The notes beneath the pieces were generated by a model. That model had not been told where the DNA came from and searched no databases. It worked only from the letters and a program-made list of their open reading frames with translations. From positions 62,001 through 126,000 of the forward strand of contig JAQFVV010006701.1 in NCBI GenBank assembly GCA_028023455.1: a stretch of DNA of 64,000 bases. Direction: 5' to 3'. A program made the position numbers and the translations under genes. Positions within the stretch are counted from its first letter, which is position 1. Each line of letters starts with the position of its first letter. Positions 33,785 through 46,439 of this stretch are shown in pieces. Source of the DNA: Epiperipatus broadwayi (taxonomy: Eukaryota > Onychophora > Udeonychophora > Euonychophora > Peripatidae).

Positions 33785-34100
33785 ATAAATGGACAGATAA
33801 GCTTATAAATAGATATGATAGATAGACAGAAAGATAAATAGATGAATGGATGGGTGAATAGGAAAAAAAGTGAATGACACAAAGAAAATAGACATATAGA
33901 TAGAAAAATATACAAATAGACAGCAGACAGACAAATAAATAGATAAATAAATAGATGGATAATTAGATGGAAAAAAGGATTGATAAAGAAATTAACAAAC
34001 AAATGGATATTCAGGTAGGCAGACACATGGATAGACATATATAAATATGCATACGTAAAATGTTATGGCGGATTAATAAATAAATGAATGGGAACATAAA
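33785..34100. repeat. Degenerate GATA/GATG-type tandem repeat
   Basis: Irregular tetranucleotide units (ATAGATAGACAG, AGATGAATGGATGGGTGAAT, and so on) over about 300 bp. Open frames across it on the minus strand are low-complexity artefacts. Confidence 0.7.
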
Positions 34101-34483
34101 TGGACAGATGAATTCACACATAATTGCATATATATATATAGAAAAAAGACTGATTGGAATGCACAGATATTTGAAATTGTCTTATAGATAGATTCATTTA
34201 CAAATGATTGAATAAAAACAGAAAATATTGGTTTGATATGTAAATAGACCTGACACAAGAGTTCATACATATTGGCTAAAGTATTTTTATTACATTCAAA
34301 CATTTTATCGCAAACTAATTGTTGAAATTTAAATTCAGAATATTTATGTTTACTCGTCAAAACCTTTTTAGTAATTCTAGTATAAGCATTCTCATTCGTC
34401 ATAATGCTGGAAGGAAGTATCAATATAGAATATAAATAGTCGGTAATGGTATTCGCTTTAAAGAAATAAATACAAATAAACAA
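34073..34483 (-). other. Unidentified 136-codon open frame
   Basis: Longer than expected by chance at this base composition. The N-terminal two thirds (MTNENAYTRITKKVLTSKHK...) are ordinary in composition, while the C-terminal end runs into the degenerate GATA repeat. No domain, neighbour or start context supports a gene. I list it only because of its length. Confidence 0.15.
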
Positions 34484-34489
34484 AGTTAA

Positions 34490-37235
34490 AATGTTATTCT
34501 TCGTTGATTTAAATATTTAAACAGAAAGAAAATAAACAAAATCCAGGAACGTGCAAAAGTAAAGGTGTTATAATACTAAATTAGAAAAACAAATGATGAA
34601 TTTCATTTATAATGCTTTTACAATCTTTTCCGTTTTAATGTAAATCATAATAAAACAATATGACTAATAGTTCATTTAAAAAAAAAAATCAATCATATAT
34701 ATACCCGCAGAGAGTCTCAGTGAATAAAATGGTTGATCAGTTTTCTCTCCATGTTGCTTACAGCGCCATCTCTGCATCAACGTTACGAAGTGATATAGAG
34801 CAGCTAGCTATTAACCAAATTTATCTGAATTACGAGTTATGACATGTAATGTGACTCATGATGTAATAATGTACTAATACTATATTTTGTTTCAAACTGG
34901 CAAAATTTCTATTATAACGTTTAAAATGATTCAAACAATCTATAGAAGTAAAGTCAAGAGCTCCAGTGTTTTTAAGGGTTTTGTGGTGACAGAGTAAACT
35001 ACTGAAGATGATACATAAAGTTTCAAAACACACTGTCACATGCTGGTGCTTTCAAAATTTTGTGGTGAACTGCTACATTAGATAATAAATGTGTCAATTC
35101 AGAAATGATACTGCAAACAGATTGGAGAAAGATCCAATTACTTTTTCCTTGGCACACATTGTATATTTATACAATGTATGTAAAAGAAATGGATTAAATA
35201 TTAGCAAACAGCATTACAGCTCAAATAATGAAAATTTCTATTAATGAAGATATACATTTATATTACTCAAACTCTAATAAAGATTCCGGGAAGTTACAGT
35301 AAAAGTCAAAGCAGTCTTTTTATAATTTATTTATGAAGACAATAAAAAAGAGAAAATACTCAGCACAGTATTCAATGAATGAGTGATGAGTTTTTTATTG
35401 TCTTATAGTCGGTTAAAAGCTGTAAGATATTCATTTTTGTTTTAATAATTGGTGGTTTGATAGATTATGTATGAATGAATAGTATCAGCACATATGAAAA
35501 AAAGTCTTACTCTCTCAACCAAATATAAAATTTAGTTTTTGATCAGAACAGGCAGATATATTAACAACTATATCATGAGATTATTCACCAATCCATAATC
35601 GAATAGTTCATTGGTTTGTGGATCACAAAATTAAACCATTGTTTATGGACCTTTATGTCTAGAGTAAAGAGAGAAACGGTCATATAATTCTGAAACAGAA
35701 TAAGAGATTTGATTAAGCTCAAAAAGTGTCATATTGTTGATCCTTATTTATTGAAGCAGGATTGTTCAAATCTGTTATATGGGTTAATGTTCAAAGGTAG
35801 AACCTAGTAAATGTATTCAATATGGATGAGAAAGCAAATTCTGCAAAAAAGAGAGAGAGAGAGAGAACAAATCGGAGGGGAGGGACTTTTGTCCAAAATC
35901 AAATCCTTCATTGAATAATAGATTAGCATTATTGGTTGAGTTAAAAATATAAAATCACATTCAGAAGAAATTTCTGCAAGAATTGCCACTCATTGAATAT
36001 TTCTTCATTTACTAAACCAATAAATTGTGATCTTCACATGCTGTAGCTGTGATAAACTTTAAAGCTAATTTCTGATACAAAATCAATAATGTGATGTTAA
36101 TTCAAACATTCTGTATAAGAAATATATGAAGTTGATAGCATGTAATCTTGTTATCAGAGACACCAATGCTTCTCAATTGTACCCACAATGCAAATATTAT
36201 TTCCAGTACTAAACTAATGCTAAATAATCTCTGTTTATCATCCAGTGCACAAGAATGAATACAAACATCTCCAAATAAGAAAGAAGAATAAGAACTTTAG
36301 AAAATCAACAAGCTTACACTTAAACAATGATAAATACAATGATACTAATTCTTATATTACAATCATTTAAATGACTACTCTTTATAATTATTTAAAATCA
36401 ACACTCATGGAATCATTAAGATTAGGCAATATAATCTGAGTAAAATAAATCTTGTGTTGAAACATAATTTAGTCATTGGTAATTCTAAAAATAATTATAA
36501 CAGAAGTCAGTGGAACTTACTCTTTGGGTGTAGTCATAATCTACTCTCTTAAGATCACTTTATCATTAATGATGATGGTAATAAGGCATTTACATTCTTG
36601 ATTTGTTTATTACCAAATTTTAAATCAATTAATTATAACTTTGCAGAAGCATTCAGCTTTCATAACAGTTCCTGAGTGCTTTTATTAATTTTTAAGGGCA
36701 GATACTCTTGAAATAGCAGTAATAAAAATGAACATATGAATATTTAGTTTCAATGGTAAGACTATAACAATAATACCATCAATTTCAAAAGAAAGTGAAC
36801 TTTTGTTACATCAGTGCCAATACATTAAACATAGTGATCATCATCATCAGTCTTGATTTTCATACTGTCAACATTAATCAAGATATAACAATTTCTAAAG
36901 TCTAAAACCCTATAAGTATAGAATTCTATCTAATAAAGAATAGAAAGAGAAGTCACTGAGATTATATGAACACCTGAATGATTATATATGTGCAAATACA
37001 TAATTTGGTGATGTATAATTTATAAAATTGTAATCTTATGGAAGGAAATTAATCTTCACACATGCACTATTAGATTAAATTTATGTGCACTCTACCTATC
37101 AATAAGTGTTTTAAAAGCATAAGTGTAACACTTATGCTTGAAGCTTATTTTTATAAAAACCAACTCCTATTGACCATGCTTAAATCAGGGCTTGAACATA
37201 TTACAAGCTTGATATTTCAATCAACAAATTATTTG
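34490..37235. other. No features recognised
   Basis: AT-rich sequence. A (GA)n tract lies at 35851-35866 and a 12-bp hairpin (AAGCATAAGTGT/ACACTTATGCTT) at about 37116-37143. Nothing coding. Confidence 0.5.
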
Positions 37236-37239
37236 TACA

Positions 37240-37695
37240 AATTTAATATATATATATAATGTTTTCATGGTTGTATGATGTAGGTAAATTAATAGTTTTG
37301 GGGCTGAACTGTGTATTATTTTCCATTTCATACCGATGTTTTGACGGACTATCATCTGCCATTATCAAGGTTAAGTTTTGAAAGAAAAATTGTTAGATCT
37401 CAAACAATAATGTGACTCAGTGCCAGATGAGAAATGAGATTCAACTTGAAGTAGTTCAGCATTCACAATATGAGGCTTAGCAAAATGTTTATTTCCCTCA
37501 GTTTTTTCACCTATTAATTTTAAGTTAATTATTGTTTGAGATCTAACGATTTTTCTTTCAAATGTTAACCTTGATAATGCAGTTGCTAGTCCATCAAAAT
37601 ATCAGATTGTAATGCGAAATAACATGTTTATTCCCCAAAAAAAAAAACAATTTATCTACATCATACAACCGTGAAAACATTATATATATATATAT
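37240..37695. mobile_element. Fold-back family FB-7
   Basis: Inverted ends AATGTTTTCATGGTTGTATG and CATACAACCGTGAAAACATT sit inside (AT)n on both sides. Both arms contain TTAACCTTGATAATG followed about 20 nt later by GTC(A/G)AAA(A/C)AT. This resembles the CTGATGA...GAAAC order of PLE-type hammerheads but is too degraded to fold with confidence. A shorter relative is at 45713-45995. Confidence 0.65.
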
Positions 37696-37819
37696 AATTA
37701 GATACCAATCAATAACCACCTAAACATTCACATTAAAAATAGTAATTAATATATATATATATAATTAGATACCAATCAATAACCACCTAAACATTCACAT
37801 TAAAATTAGTAATCAATAT
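37691..37819. repeat. Tandem duplication of a 67-bp unit
   Basis: ATAATTAGATACCAATCAAT plus about 45 further bases is repeated with a 67-bp period and few changes, starting at the (AT)n edge of FB-7. The unit belongs to a repeat family also seen near 45425. Confidence 0.75.
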
Positions 37820-37945
37820 TTCTCACTGCTGTCAAGGCAACCTTCACACCTTTTAATGCAAGACTGGAAGTCCATTCTTACTAATGGTCCATTAAATATA
37901 TATGGACACTTAAAGATTGCAACTTGACTACAGAGTATGAAATAT
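37820..37945. repeat. Dispersed repeat shared with 45425-45560
   Basis: Blocks such as TGGTCCATTAAATATATATG, GACACT.AA...TTGCAA and TTGACTACAGAG.TGAAAT recur in the same order at 45425-45560. Together with the 67-bp unit they form one dispersed repeat of unknown type. Confidence 0.55.
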
Positions 37946-37949
37946 ATAT

Positions 37950-40900
37950 ATATAGTAAGGCATGTGTATAAATATTTTTATTCATTTATATATACTATAT
38001 ATAAAAAAATATATTTAGAATTAAAAATAAATAAGTTCAGTAAATACCTGTTTTTTTTTATCTTAATCCAATTACTCTATTTAATTCATGATTGATGTTG
38101 TACTTAATTCAACTGAAACTACTTAAAAAGAAAGAAAATGCCTTCATATTTGGTTCAACTTTGATTTTTAAATTTTTTTAATAAACTAGTTACATTTTTT
38201 AATTCTTTAAATTATTAGTTTTTTAAAATTGTATACATTAATACATTTATCATTTTCATTTTTCAAAAAACTTTATTCAACAAAGTAAAAAGTTACATTA
38301 TTTATTTTGTCTATATATTATTAATGATTGTTAGTAATACGAATAACCCACTATTTTTAAAGCTAGCAAAAGTTCATATTTTGGATAATCTGTTTTGCAT
38401 CTGAAGTATTATAATAATGGCAAGTAGCATCCTTTAGATTTTGCTTTTCATTTGAGGTTTATTAATCTTTAGTGTTCATTCCTATCTTATAGGATTGAAG
38501 GTAACTGAGATTATGTATTAATGAACATTTTTTGGTTTGCTATTCTTTTGTCTCTCTGATATATACTATCCAGTTAATTTTTAAATATATTAGAGTTTTT
38601 TTTGGATTATTGTTATATATGAATTTATACCTTGTACATCATAAGGTATAGAAAATGAATACCCTGATCCTGATTTCAGCACTCACTCCATTTTTGAACG
38701 AGTCAAATAAGCAATTTATATTTTTATCTTGAAGAGTGTGAGTAGTATTGGACAATTACTATTAAGACATTGGTATGAAAAAAAGTGATCCTGTGTTTAC
38801 AAAATTTTGTAGCAAAGGTTGCAAAGATTGTCTATATTTTGGCTTCTTTTATATTTTAAGAACAACTGTGTAAATAGTGAGTTGAAATTAATTTTAAGTA
38901 AAAAATCATAATATTTTGTTTAAAGTGAACATAATTTGAATTTATGGCAAAGTTGTTTATTGGTGATGTTGAGTACAGTTTTGGCATTATCTTGTATAGG
39001 ATATAAAATTGAATAGATTTCCCAATACTTGAATTTATTTTGAGGTACTTTGAAAACCAAATTTTTTATAAACAGTAATGGAGTCAGTAATGTCTTCAGA
39101 TATCCTTCAATAAGATGTTGTTTATTTTCAGAAGTTATTTTACAGGCTTTTTGTAGATATAGGGATGTTTTTGAACATGCATAGATTATATTAATTGATT
39201 TTTAGATTCTGAATGTACGAATTGAGAAATCCCTAGATCATTTTGTGAGAGTGAATTTTTGAGAAGTCTTATGAATATTGAGATTACCTTTTTTTCATAA
39301 GACTTTCTGAGTATATTTTATAAAAAAAGGTTTAATGTAATTGTTGGTGGATAGTATGTGATCAACTTTTTTTGACATGAGTTCATATCAAAAACATGCA
39401 TTCATTATTGTTCAAACAATCATTATTTTAGCATCTATCATTGAAATATGCTGCTAATACACTATTCATGAAGTCAGTTTTTTTTAAAATTGAATAAAAT
39501 ATTATTTTATTAAAATAATAATAACAGCAATTATATATTTTCTCTCACTTTCAATTCTTCTAATTCTGACATTATGTAACTTTCTTTGACTTTTTTATTT
39601 TATTTCACAAAGGATTTATCATAACGTTCTCCTGAATGTTGTTTTATTTTCTATAATTTTAAAAGGCAAGTGATTTTTATGTTACAACTTTCTATTAATC
39701 TTTTAACTGCTAATTATATTATTGGTTATATGAGGTAAAAATCAAAGCTTTTAATTGGCCAACTCACAAACTGAAAACAAAGCCTATTGTTAAAACATAT
39801 TCACCTATAATGTTAAATTCAACTCAGATTCGTTTATAAAAAGTATATTAATAATTTGTCAGGTTATGAAAGTGAACGAAAGTTCTTTCAAAAATAAATT
39901 GCTATTTATTTTTTATAAAATATTCAATTTCAGAAAATTTAAAAGTGAACTTATAAACAAGGAAGTGCTGACGTAAATGCTTTTTTTCAATTTTATGTTA
40001 TGGAAAAGTAAATATTTCCTTTTGCTAAATCTTAAATATTTTTACTAAAATCTTCAATATTTTTCGAAAATAATTTTGTTTTTTTAGTATATTTAATTAA
40101 AAATTATTTTAATTTCTCAAATTATACTTTTTTAATACTTTAAATTATATTCGAAATGAAAATCTCAGCATTTTTCTTTATTTTCTTTGATCAAGCGGTT
40201 TCTTTGTTCTTTCCAGCCAATCAGAATGTCTTTGTCAGCTGAGAGCCAGCTAAACTAGATGCTGATAAATAGATAATTGAAATCATAAACATGAATTACA
40301 AAAGATAGTGTAAATAATATAAAAAATGTTTTCACTAAGATGGATGAAAATTAGAATGTTGATAATGTAATTTGAAAAAGAATACCTTTGAATTAGAGAC
40401 ACTGGATTAAACATTGAGAAATCATCATCTTGCATTGAATCAGTATTGGTGGAAGTGTAGAAATTTCAGATGTTATTAGTAATACTAATGCTAATTACGA
40501 ATACAAAAATGAAACAAGGTGTTTCTAATTCAATAACTGATTCAAATTGTATTTCTGGTTTGTTAAATTACAAAAGAGAAATGGGTTATGTATAATATTA
40601 ACAATTTCTGAAGAAAAGGATCATCATAAATGGGAAACAAAGGTGGCATTATTTATATAAAAAATTTAAGATACTACATTAAAAAGCAATTAATTAAGTT
40701 AATGTTGAATTTTAGTAAATAGAATGATCTATACTAAATAGTATTATTTTAATATTCATCATGAGTATAGGATTACAAAATGAAAATTTATGTAAAGATT
40801 TTGGAAGTGAAATTGTGCTTTTCTCCATGTCAAAGTGGTAGTATTTAATTTTTTTTGGTACTTACTTATAATTCTGGTGGTGATAAATGGTATCAGCTCA

Positions 40901-42330
40901 AACAAATGTGTTTATAGAGACCGAATTAAACATGATTACAATCTTCTAAAAAAGAAATGAATTAATTATGATTCTGTAAGTTAATATTAGATAATGTTAT
41001 CAGTCATAACGTATATATATATAGTTTGGTTATTATAAGTGGTTATTTTTTAAAATAAAAAATCTTCATAAATTTAGATAGTTAAGGATAATTTCTTACA
41101 AAAATAAATAAATAAGACTATATTTATAGACGTTTGTGGCATTTCCAGAAATAAAGATATAGGTCGACAGTTTTCCAAATAAATATTGTTGGATTAATAC
41201 ATAAGTGAAAACTCACCATCGGACTAATACATAAGTACTGTTTTTTCCTATCCGTACTATTCATTATTGATTTCTCCATAGTAATCGTTTGTAAAGTATT
41301 TCTCTATTTTTTACCCTCTATTATGCAATCTTTATAGAATATATCTCAATCTCACACTCATAAATAAGTACTGCCAGGAAAATAATCTTTTTTTTTCAAC
41401 TAGTTCGGATATTTTTTTAATGCGAAACTATTTCCACTCAAATCACGCTTCAAAGTTTGTTTACATATTTAATTTCACCTGTAGAATAATAATTATTGTA
41501 TTTTAACTAAATTTTTGGAGCAAATTAGAATGTGTCAAAAAGGGGTGGGGCATTTCAACTGAATAGGATGCTATAGCTTGGTCCATGAAAAGTTGAGACT
41601 AGTGTTGAATTCAAATACCTAGTCCCTAAGAATTTCTCTCTTTTGCGTCTATAACAAATGTTAAAGATTTAAAATCATATAGATATAATTGATTATCAAA
41701 ATGCTAATTAATAATTATAATGACAATAATAATAAAGTTAAATCTGTTTAATGAAAGGCAAAATGTTTTAGGATAAGATCGCTCTCTCTCCTTTTTAAAA
41801 GCTTGTTTTAATCTCTGTTTTATAATTATTGTGTTTTCACTCGTGAAGTGAGTGAAATTTTCTTCCGCAAAAAATGTTATTTTGGATTTTAAATCATAAT
41901 GGAATTTTTTACACCATATAAAAGGATTTCTGTTAGTTACTTTAAACATTTTAGAGGATTTCTCTTTACGCTTAGATTTTTTTTCCACTCTGTTTTTACA
42001 ATACTGTTAACTATGATTTATCCTTGTTGACATGCGCTTCAACATGCCTTCACATTCACCTGTTTGTGATGGGAAAATTTACAGTTCAAAGAAGATTAAC
42101 TTAAAAAATAAAAACTCTCAATAAACAACTTTCGAAAATTGAATACAGTAAATGAATTACTAAAAGTTTAATATATATATATGAATGATCTTGCGTTCTA
42201 AAAAAATAATAAGCAGCCACTCATAAAAGACTATGTCGAGTCTAACTATAAGATGAAAAAGGAGAGAAAAAATATTACTCTAGAAATAAATTTTGCGATG
42301 CCTATGTTTATATATATATTACAATATTAT
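37950..42330. other. No features recognised
   Basis: 4.4 kb of AT-rich, unique-looking sequence, the longest such stretch here. A lysine-rich 94-codon frame on the minus strand (41704-41988) ends in a low-complexity tail and is probably chance. Confidence 0.5.
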
Positions 42331-42334
42331 TTTT

Positions 42335-43450
42335 TAATTTCTTCTCCAATGTTTTTCCATTTTCTGCGATATAATTACAATAGAAAAATTAACAAAACAC
42401 ATTTGGGGAATTTTTATGATAAACTTTAAAACGTATACAAAGCCAATCACTCTTCTAAAACCATGAACAAACTCACCATTAAATGCTCTTTCAGAAATTC
42501 TGGCATTGTTCATTTGTTTTACAAATCCAATCCACTAAATCTCTCATTTTGTAAGAGTGGATTTTATATAACATCCAGCAAGTTGAAAAATTACGATGTT
42601 GCCATTGTATTTTTAAAATTTTATGGAGAATCCTTATAAAAACCTTATTGCAATAAAAGGTTGTCCACGTTTTTCATCCATACAAAAAATTAGGTAAGAT
42701 AACAGCTGTGTATACAGCAAACTTTATTGCAAAGATTTTTTTTTTTCATATGATGAAATACTCTACATTTAACTTGTTAAAAGGAGCAGCAACATATTGA
42801 AGCATATGTCGTATCTCAACAGCATAGTGCATTCTATAAATCAATTTTGATCTGATAAAATCATAATCCAAGTCGATGAAGTTCTTGTTTTCAATTTTAA
42901 TTGAATTAAATTAAAAATTCATCCCCCATATTTATCATAAAAATTGAAACACTGCTAGAGCAAATGCCCAATCTCGTTTAATATTGGTTTTCATTTCAAA
43001 TGCATCAGATTTTTAATCTAAAAAAATAACATTCTTATTTCATTATGTAAAAGCTATATTACATGAATAAATTTTGGTAAACAACCCATTAATTTCAAAC
43101 ATGTCATATACAGGTCTTTTTAAATGAATCAAATACCTTGATTGAATTAAAATCAATATCTGAATCACTTCTTTTTCCTGGTCACTTTTTTGCATTTGCC
43201 TGATAACAAAAACCATGTCTAAAGTGCTTCTTTAAAGTTCTAAAAATGTATTGAGCCTCTGGTACTATTTTTCTATGCCTGGAAGCAACATATTCAACAC
43301 AATCTTTAAAAATTTCTTTACTATAATGGAATAATAATATTACATAATAGTTACTGCAATCCTGTCTCATGGATACAAATATTTCCAAAAAGTTCCAAGT
43401 TTATTCATTACCACCATATTTGAAACTTCATTAGATAGTTCATTATAATG
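42335..43450 (-). pseudogene. LINE reverse transcriptase relic, from RT fingers to C-terminus
   Basis: Reading the minus strand through stops and frameshifts gives, in order: RQDCSNYYVILLF (cf. 'D..NYRGISLL'), RKIVPEAQYIFR (cf. 'VPE.QCGFR'), DMVFVIRQMQK (cf. 'DMIF.IRQLQEK'), IDFNSIKVFDSF (RT motif A, cf. 'FIDLTKAFD'), DAFEMKTNIKRDWAFALAV (motif B, cf. 'G..QGCVLAP'), VYTAVILPNFLYG, then DLVDWICKTNE (cf. 'LRW.GH..RM.') and QKMEKHWRR near the end. These are family patterns from memory, not an alignment. The order is correct for a CR1/Jockey-like non-LTR element. Motif C is not visible. Dead. Confidence 0.65.
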
Positions 43451-43799
43451 TTCAGACTTTACAGTTTTAAGATTACAAAGAATTGTTTTGACTTCACTAA
43501 GATATACTTTTTGTCCAAACCTAAACGAGTTCATAAAATGAATAAATCATTAAAAACATATCTCAAATACTATATTATTATTCAAAAAATGATAAAAAAA
43601 TTTTTTCACCCATCAAAATATTGCTATCATCATATAAAAGAGAGTCACTGCTGAATTTCATAAGATTATGATACCATTTCTCAAGTCCATATGTTATTTT
43701 TAGTTCCATCAAAAAAATAAACAGACCATTTATATCTTCTTTACAGATTTAATTCACAGATCATTTTAAATTCTTTTTATCAGACATTGAATTTCTGTA

Positions 43800-43940
43800 A
43801 ACAATGAGCATTGCCAATTGCTCAACAAGCTTTGTGATAAATGCTTAGCTACAGAAAGCATTTAAAATATCTTTGTCAGGAGGCTCCCTCCCCAACCTCT
43901 GCCCATGGTTTTGTGTTTTGGCACTCCTCAGCGAGGTCAT
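43800..43940 (-). mobile_element. Fold-back family FB-4, one-armed relic with dead hammerhead
   Basis: CAATGAGCATTGCCAATTGC and GTGATAAATGCTTAGC match FB-4 elsewhere. At 43896-43936 (minus) the hammerhead order is kept (CCTCG, CTGAGGA, GTGC/ACAC stem II, then AAAA for GAAA, CCATGGGC, AGAGG), with G12 changed to A and stem pairs broken. A 116-codon + strand frame overlapping it is coincidental. Confidence 0.55.
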
Positions 43941-43944
43941 AGGG

Positions 43945-44740
43945 TGGCTTCAGACACTAGATCTAAAAATACCAATCCAAATCCAGCATTTATCTAAAAG
44001 TTATCTATTGAGTGAAAAATCTGAAATTATCAGCCACCTACATGTCTTCAAACCCAGCTATCCAACTCAAATAGCTATTGAATTTCTGTGTTTAGATATC
44101 TATGTCTACTATGAAATTCCATATTTATCTTATTATTTCACAAGCAAAAGTATCACACATTTACCTTTAATCAATTTACTAATAATTAAGTCATCAGAAA
44201 TAAGTCATTACTATTCTTTTTAGCAAATTTGTGAATATATTTTCTTATATCCATAATACACTTCATAAAGAGAATTTGATGCTTCAGTGATATGGCAGTA
44301 CTGAATATCCAAATTAAAAATTTTAGTGTTTAAGAACTACTGAAATTTAGTACATATAGCATATTTTTCTAAAAAATGAATATCAAAAGTTTTGTAAATA
44401 TGATTGGAATAACATGTACTTTTAATGCAACTTTAATTTTGATCTTGGTGCACACCAATCTATGATCTGTCCATAATCCATATCTGTAAGTGCTCATGTA
44501 ATATGATTTCTCTTATATAACCACTCCCATGAGAGATATGTTTATGGTGCTTATCACCAAAACTGCACTCAGAAGGATATGTACATACATTGCTAATGAA
44601 TTACATATACAATCAAAGGGAAAAAATAATATATAGTTTTTCAAATAAAATGTAATCTATTAAATGTGATTTATTTTAAGTGTGGATGCATTTGTATTCC
44701 TTTATAGCATTTTTTCTGAATTTTTCACATGATTCAAAAG
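43945..44740. other. No features recognised
   Basis: AT-rich sequence without coding or RNA signals. Confidence 0.5.
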
Positions 44741-45180
44741 GGAGCTCTTGAATATACACTGTGGTGATATTATATACATTGAAATTTAAGCTAATTTAAA
44801 CAAGGAATGTGAAACTAAGTAAAAGAAGATCTCATATTGCAAATAAACAAACATGTTTAATTTTAAGTATACCTAGAAAGCTTGTACAATACAGATTTTT
44901 ACACCCAAACACAAATACACACATATAATAAATAAAAACAAGGCATAATGTTAGTTGAAATCTATATAAAATATTTTAAATATCCCATAGCTATATTCTT
45001 TGGGGAGTGATAATAAGGATTGTGCACCCTTTCTAAGTATATTTAAAATTAAACATATTTGTTTATTTGCAATATAAGAGCATTGCTTATTTAGTTTCAC
45101 ACTCCTTGTTTAAATTAGCTTAAATTTCAATATATATGATATTATTGCACTATACATTCAAGAGTGTTCTATTTAAATGA
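44740..45180. repeat. Inverted repeat FB-10
   Basis: GAGCTCTTGAATATACACTG...AATTTAAGCTAATTTAAACA at 44742-44803 is complementary, with mismatches, to TGTTTAAATTAGCTTAAATT...TTCAAGAGTGTTC at about 45108-45169. A second inverted block (CATATTGCAAATAAACAAAC and its partner) lies inside. Unknown type, no ribozyme. Confidence 0.6.
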
Positions 45181-45424
45181 GCTGAAAAATTCAAGCTTTT
45201 CTTTAATTAAACAAGGGAGTATGACTGAATGGTTAGCTATGAGGAATTTAAAATATTTTATATAGATTTAAGCTAATGCTACGTACCTTTATTGTTTAAA
45301 GGAAATTGTCTTGACAATGGATTGAGGTTGGTAATTGTTATTGATACTAGCATTGTTTAATTGTCGAGTAATTTCATGTATATACAACCATTAGAAAACA
45401 ATCAACACTTAGACAACTCCATTA

Positions 45425-45560
45425 TAGATACCAATCAACAATATCAAACGGTTGTCAAAATAATCTCCTATTACAATAAAGATGGATTCCATCTTTATTT
45501 ATGGTCCAATCTATTTATATAGACACTAAAGCTTGCAATGTGACTACAGAGATTGAAATT
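45425..45560. repeat. Dispersed repeat shared with 37700-37945
   Basis: AGATACCAATCAACAAT, a TGGTCCAATCTATTTATATA block and GTGACTACAGAGATTGAAAT match the 37.7-37.9 kb repeat in order. An inner AATAAAGATGGATTCCATCT hairpin is present only here. Confidence 0.55.
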
Positions 45561-45712
45561 ATTGATACAAAGAAGTTTAAATAAAACTTCTTTAAACAGG
45601 TAAATATAACTTGTTCAGAATAGCCAATTATAACATTACAAATTGCAATTATAATTTTCAAATTGCATCCCATGTATTGTTTAAATAATAAGTGTAATAA
45701 TGTTTAAGGCTA

Positions 45713-45995
45713 AATGAATGCTATTTCGATGAACTAGCATCCACCATCATCAAGGTTAACTCTTGAAAGAAAAATCATTAAATTTCAAACAGTAACATGA
45801 CTGAGTATGAGATGAAAAATGAGATTCAGCTTGAAGTAGTTTATTGTTTGAGATTTAATGATTTTTCTTTGAAGAGTTAACCTTGACAATGGCAGCTGCT
45901 AGTTTGTCAAAATATCAGTATGTAATTGAAAATAATACACGGTTTAAGCCAAAAAATAATTTATCTACATCATTCAACCATGAAAACATTATATA
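45713..45995. mobile_element. Fold-back family FB-7, shorter copy
   Basis: Shares GTTAACCTTGACAATGGCAG, the TCAAACAGTAACATGACTGA block and the terminal ACATCATTCAACCATGAAAA with 37240-37695. It is directly followed by (AT)n and the FB-3 element. Confidence 0.6.
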
Positions 45996-46000
45996 TATAT

Positions 46001-46435
46001 GATCACTAGATGGAGCTTTACCAATACCTCCTAACAAGCTTTTGTTACTATATGGTGAAACTGAACTGATTTCAGACCCATATAACTGTCTAGTTTGTTT
46101 AGCTGAATTTGAAGATATTTATGTATCTGAAAAATTCATGCTTTCAAACTGATAGAAACGTGTTTCATAAATGCTGATTGTAGATTTAGTATTTAGATCT
46201 AGTTTTTAACCTTTCCTACCTTTACTGAGGTGAGCCAACTAGCTCAAAACCATGGTCTAAAGGTTGGAGACAACAAAAGAGATATTGAATTCTATCTTTC
46301 TCAGTGTTTATGTAAACAAACAAAAAAAAGCTTGTTAGGAGCTATTGGTAAAGCTCCATCTAGTGATCATAAAATGCAAGCTAAGAGCAAGTTACGAAAT
46401 TTATAACTTGTTTTGTTTATCATATATATATATAT
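46001..46435. mobile_element. Fold-back family FB-3, complete copy
   Basis: Inverted arms of about 45 bp: GATCACTAGATGGAGCTTTA to AACAAGCTTTT (46001-46046), and the complement ending TCTAGTGATCAT (46370). A right extension runs to (AT)n near 46420. The interior contains a structurally perfect but core-mutated hammerhead (46218-46264). Confidence 0.7.
46218..46264 (+). ncRNA. Hammerhead fold with two core substitutions
   Basis: Stem I ACCTTTA/TAAAGGT is a perfect 7-bp helix, stem II GAGC/GCTC is perfect with a 6-nt loop, stem III is ACCATGGT and C17 is at 46257. The core reads CTGAGGT (A9 to T) and AAAA replaces GAAA (G12 to A). The shape is intact but two catalytic-core bases are lost. Confidence 0.65.
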
Positions 46436-46439
46436 TAGG

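Noticed and set aside
33760-34038. 92-codon minus strand frame
   Set aside because: Low-complexity translation of a degenerate GATA/GATG repeat.
41704-41988. Lysine-rich 94-codon minus strand frame
   Set aside because: Ends in an IIIVIIII tail typical of AT-rich noise; no start context, domain or neighbours.
43873-44223. 116-codon frame on the + strand
   Set aside because: It starts antisense to a hammerhead relic and has no domain; its length is within chance for the many frames sampled.
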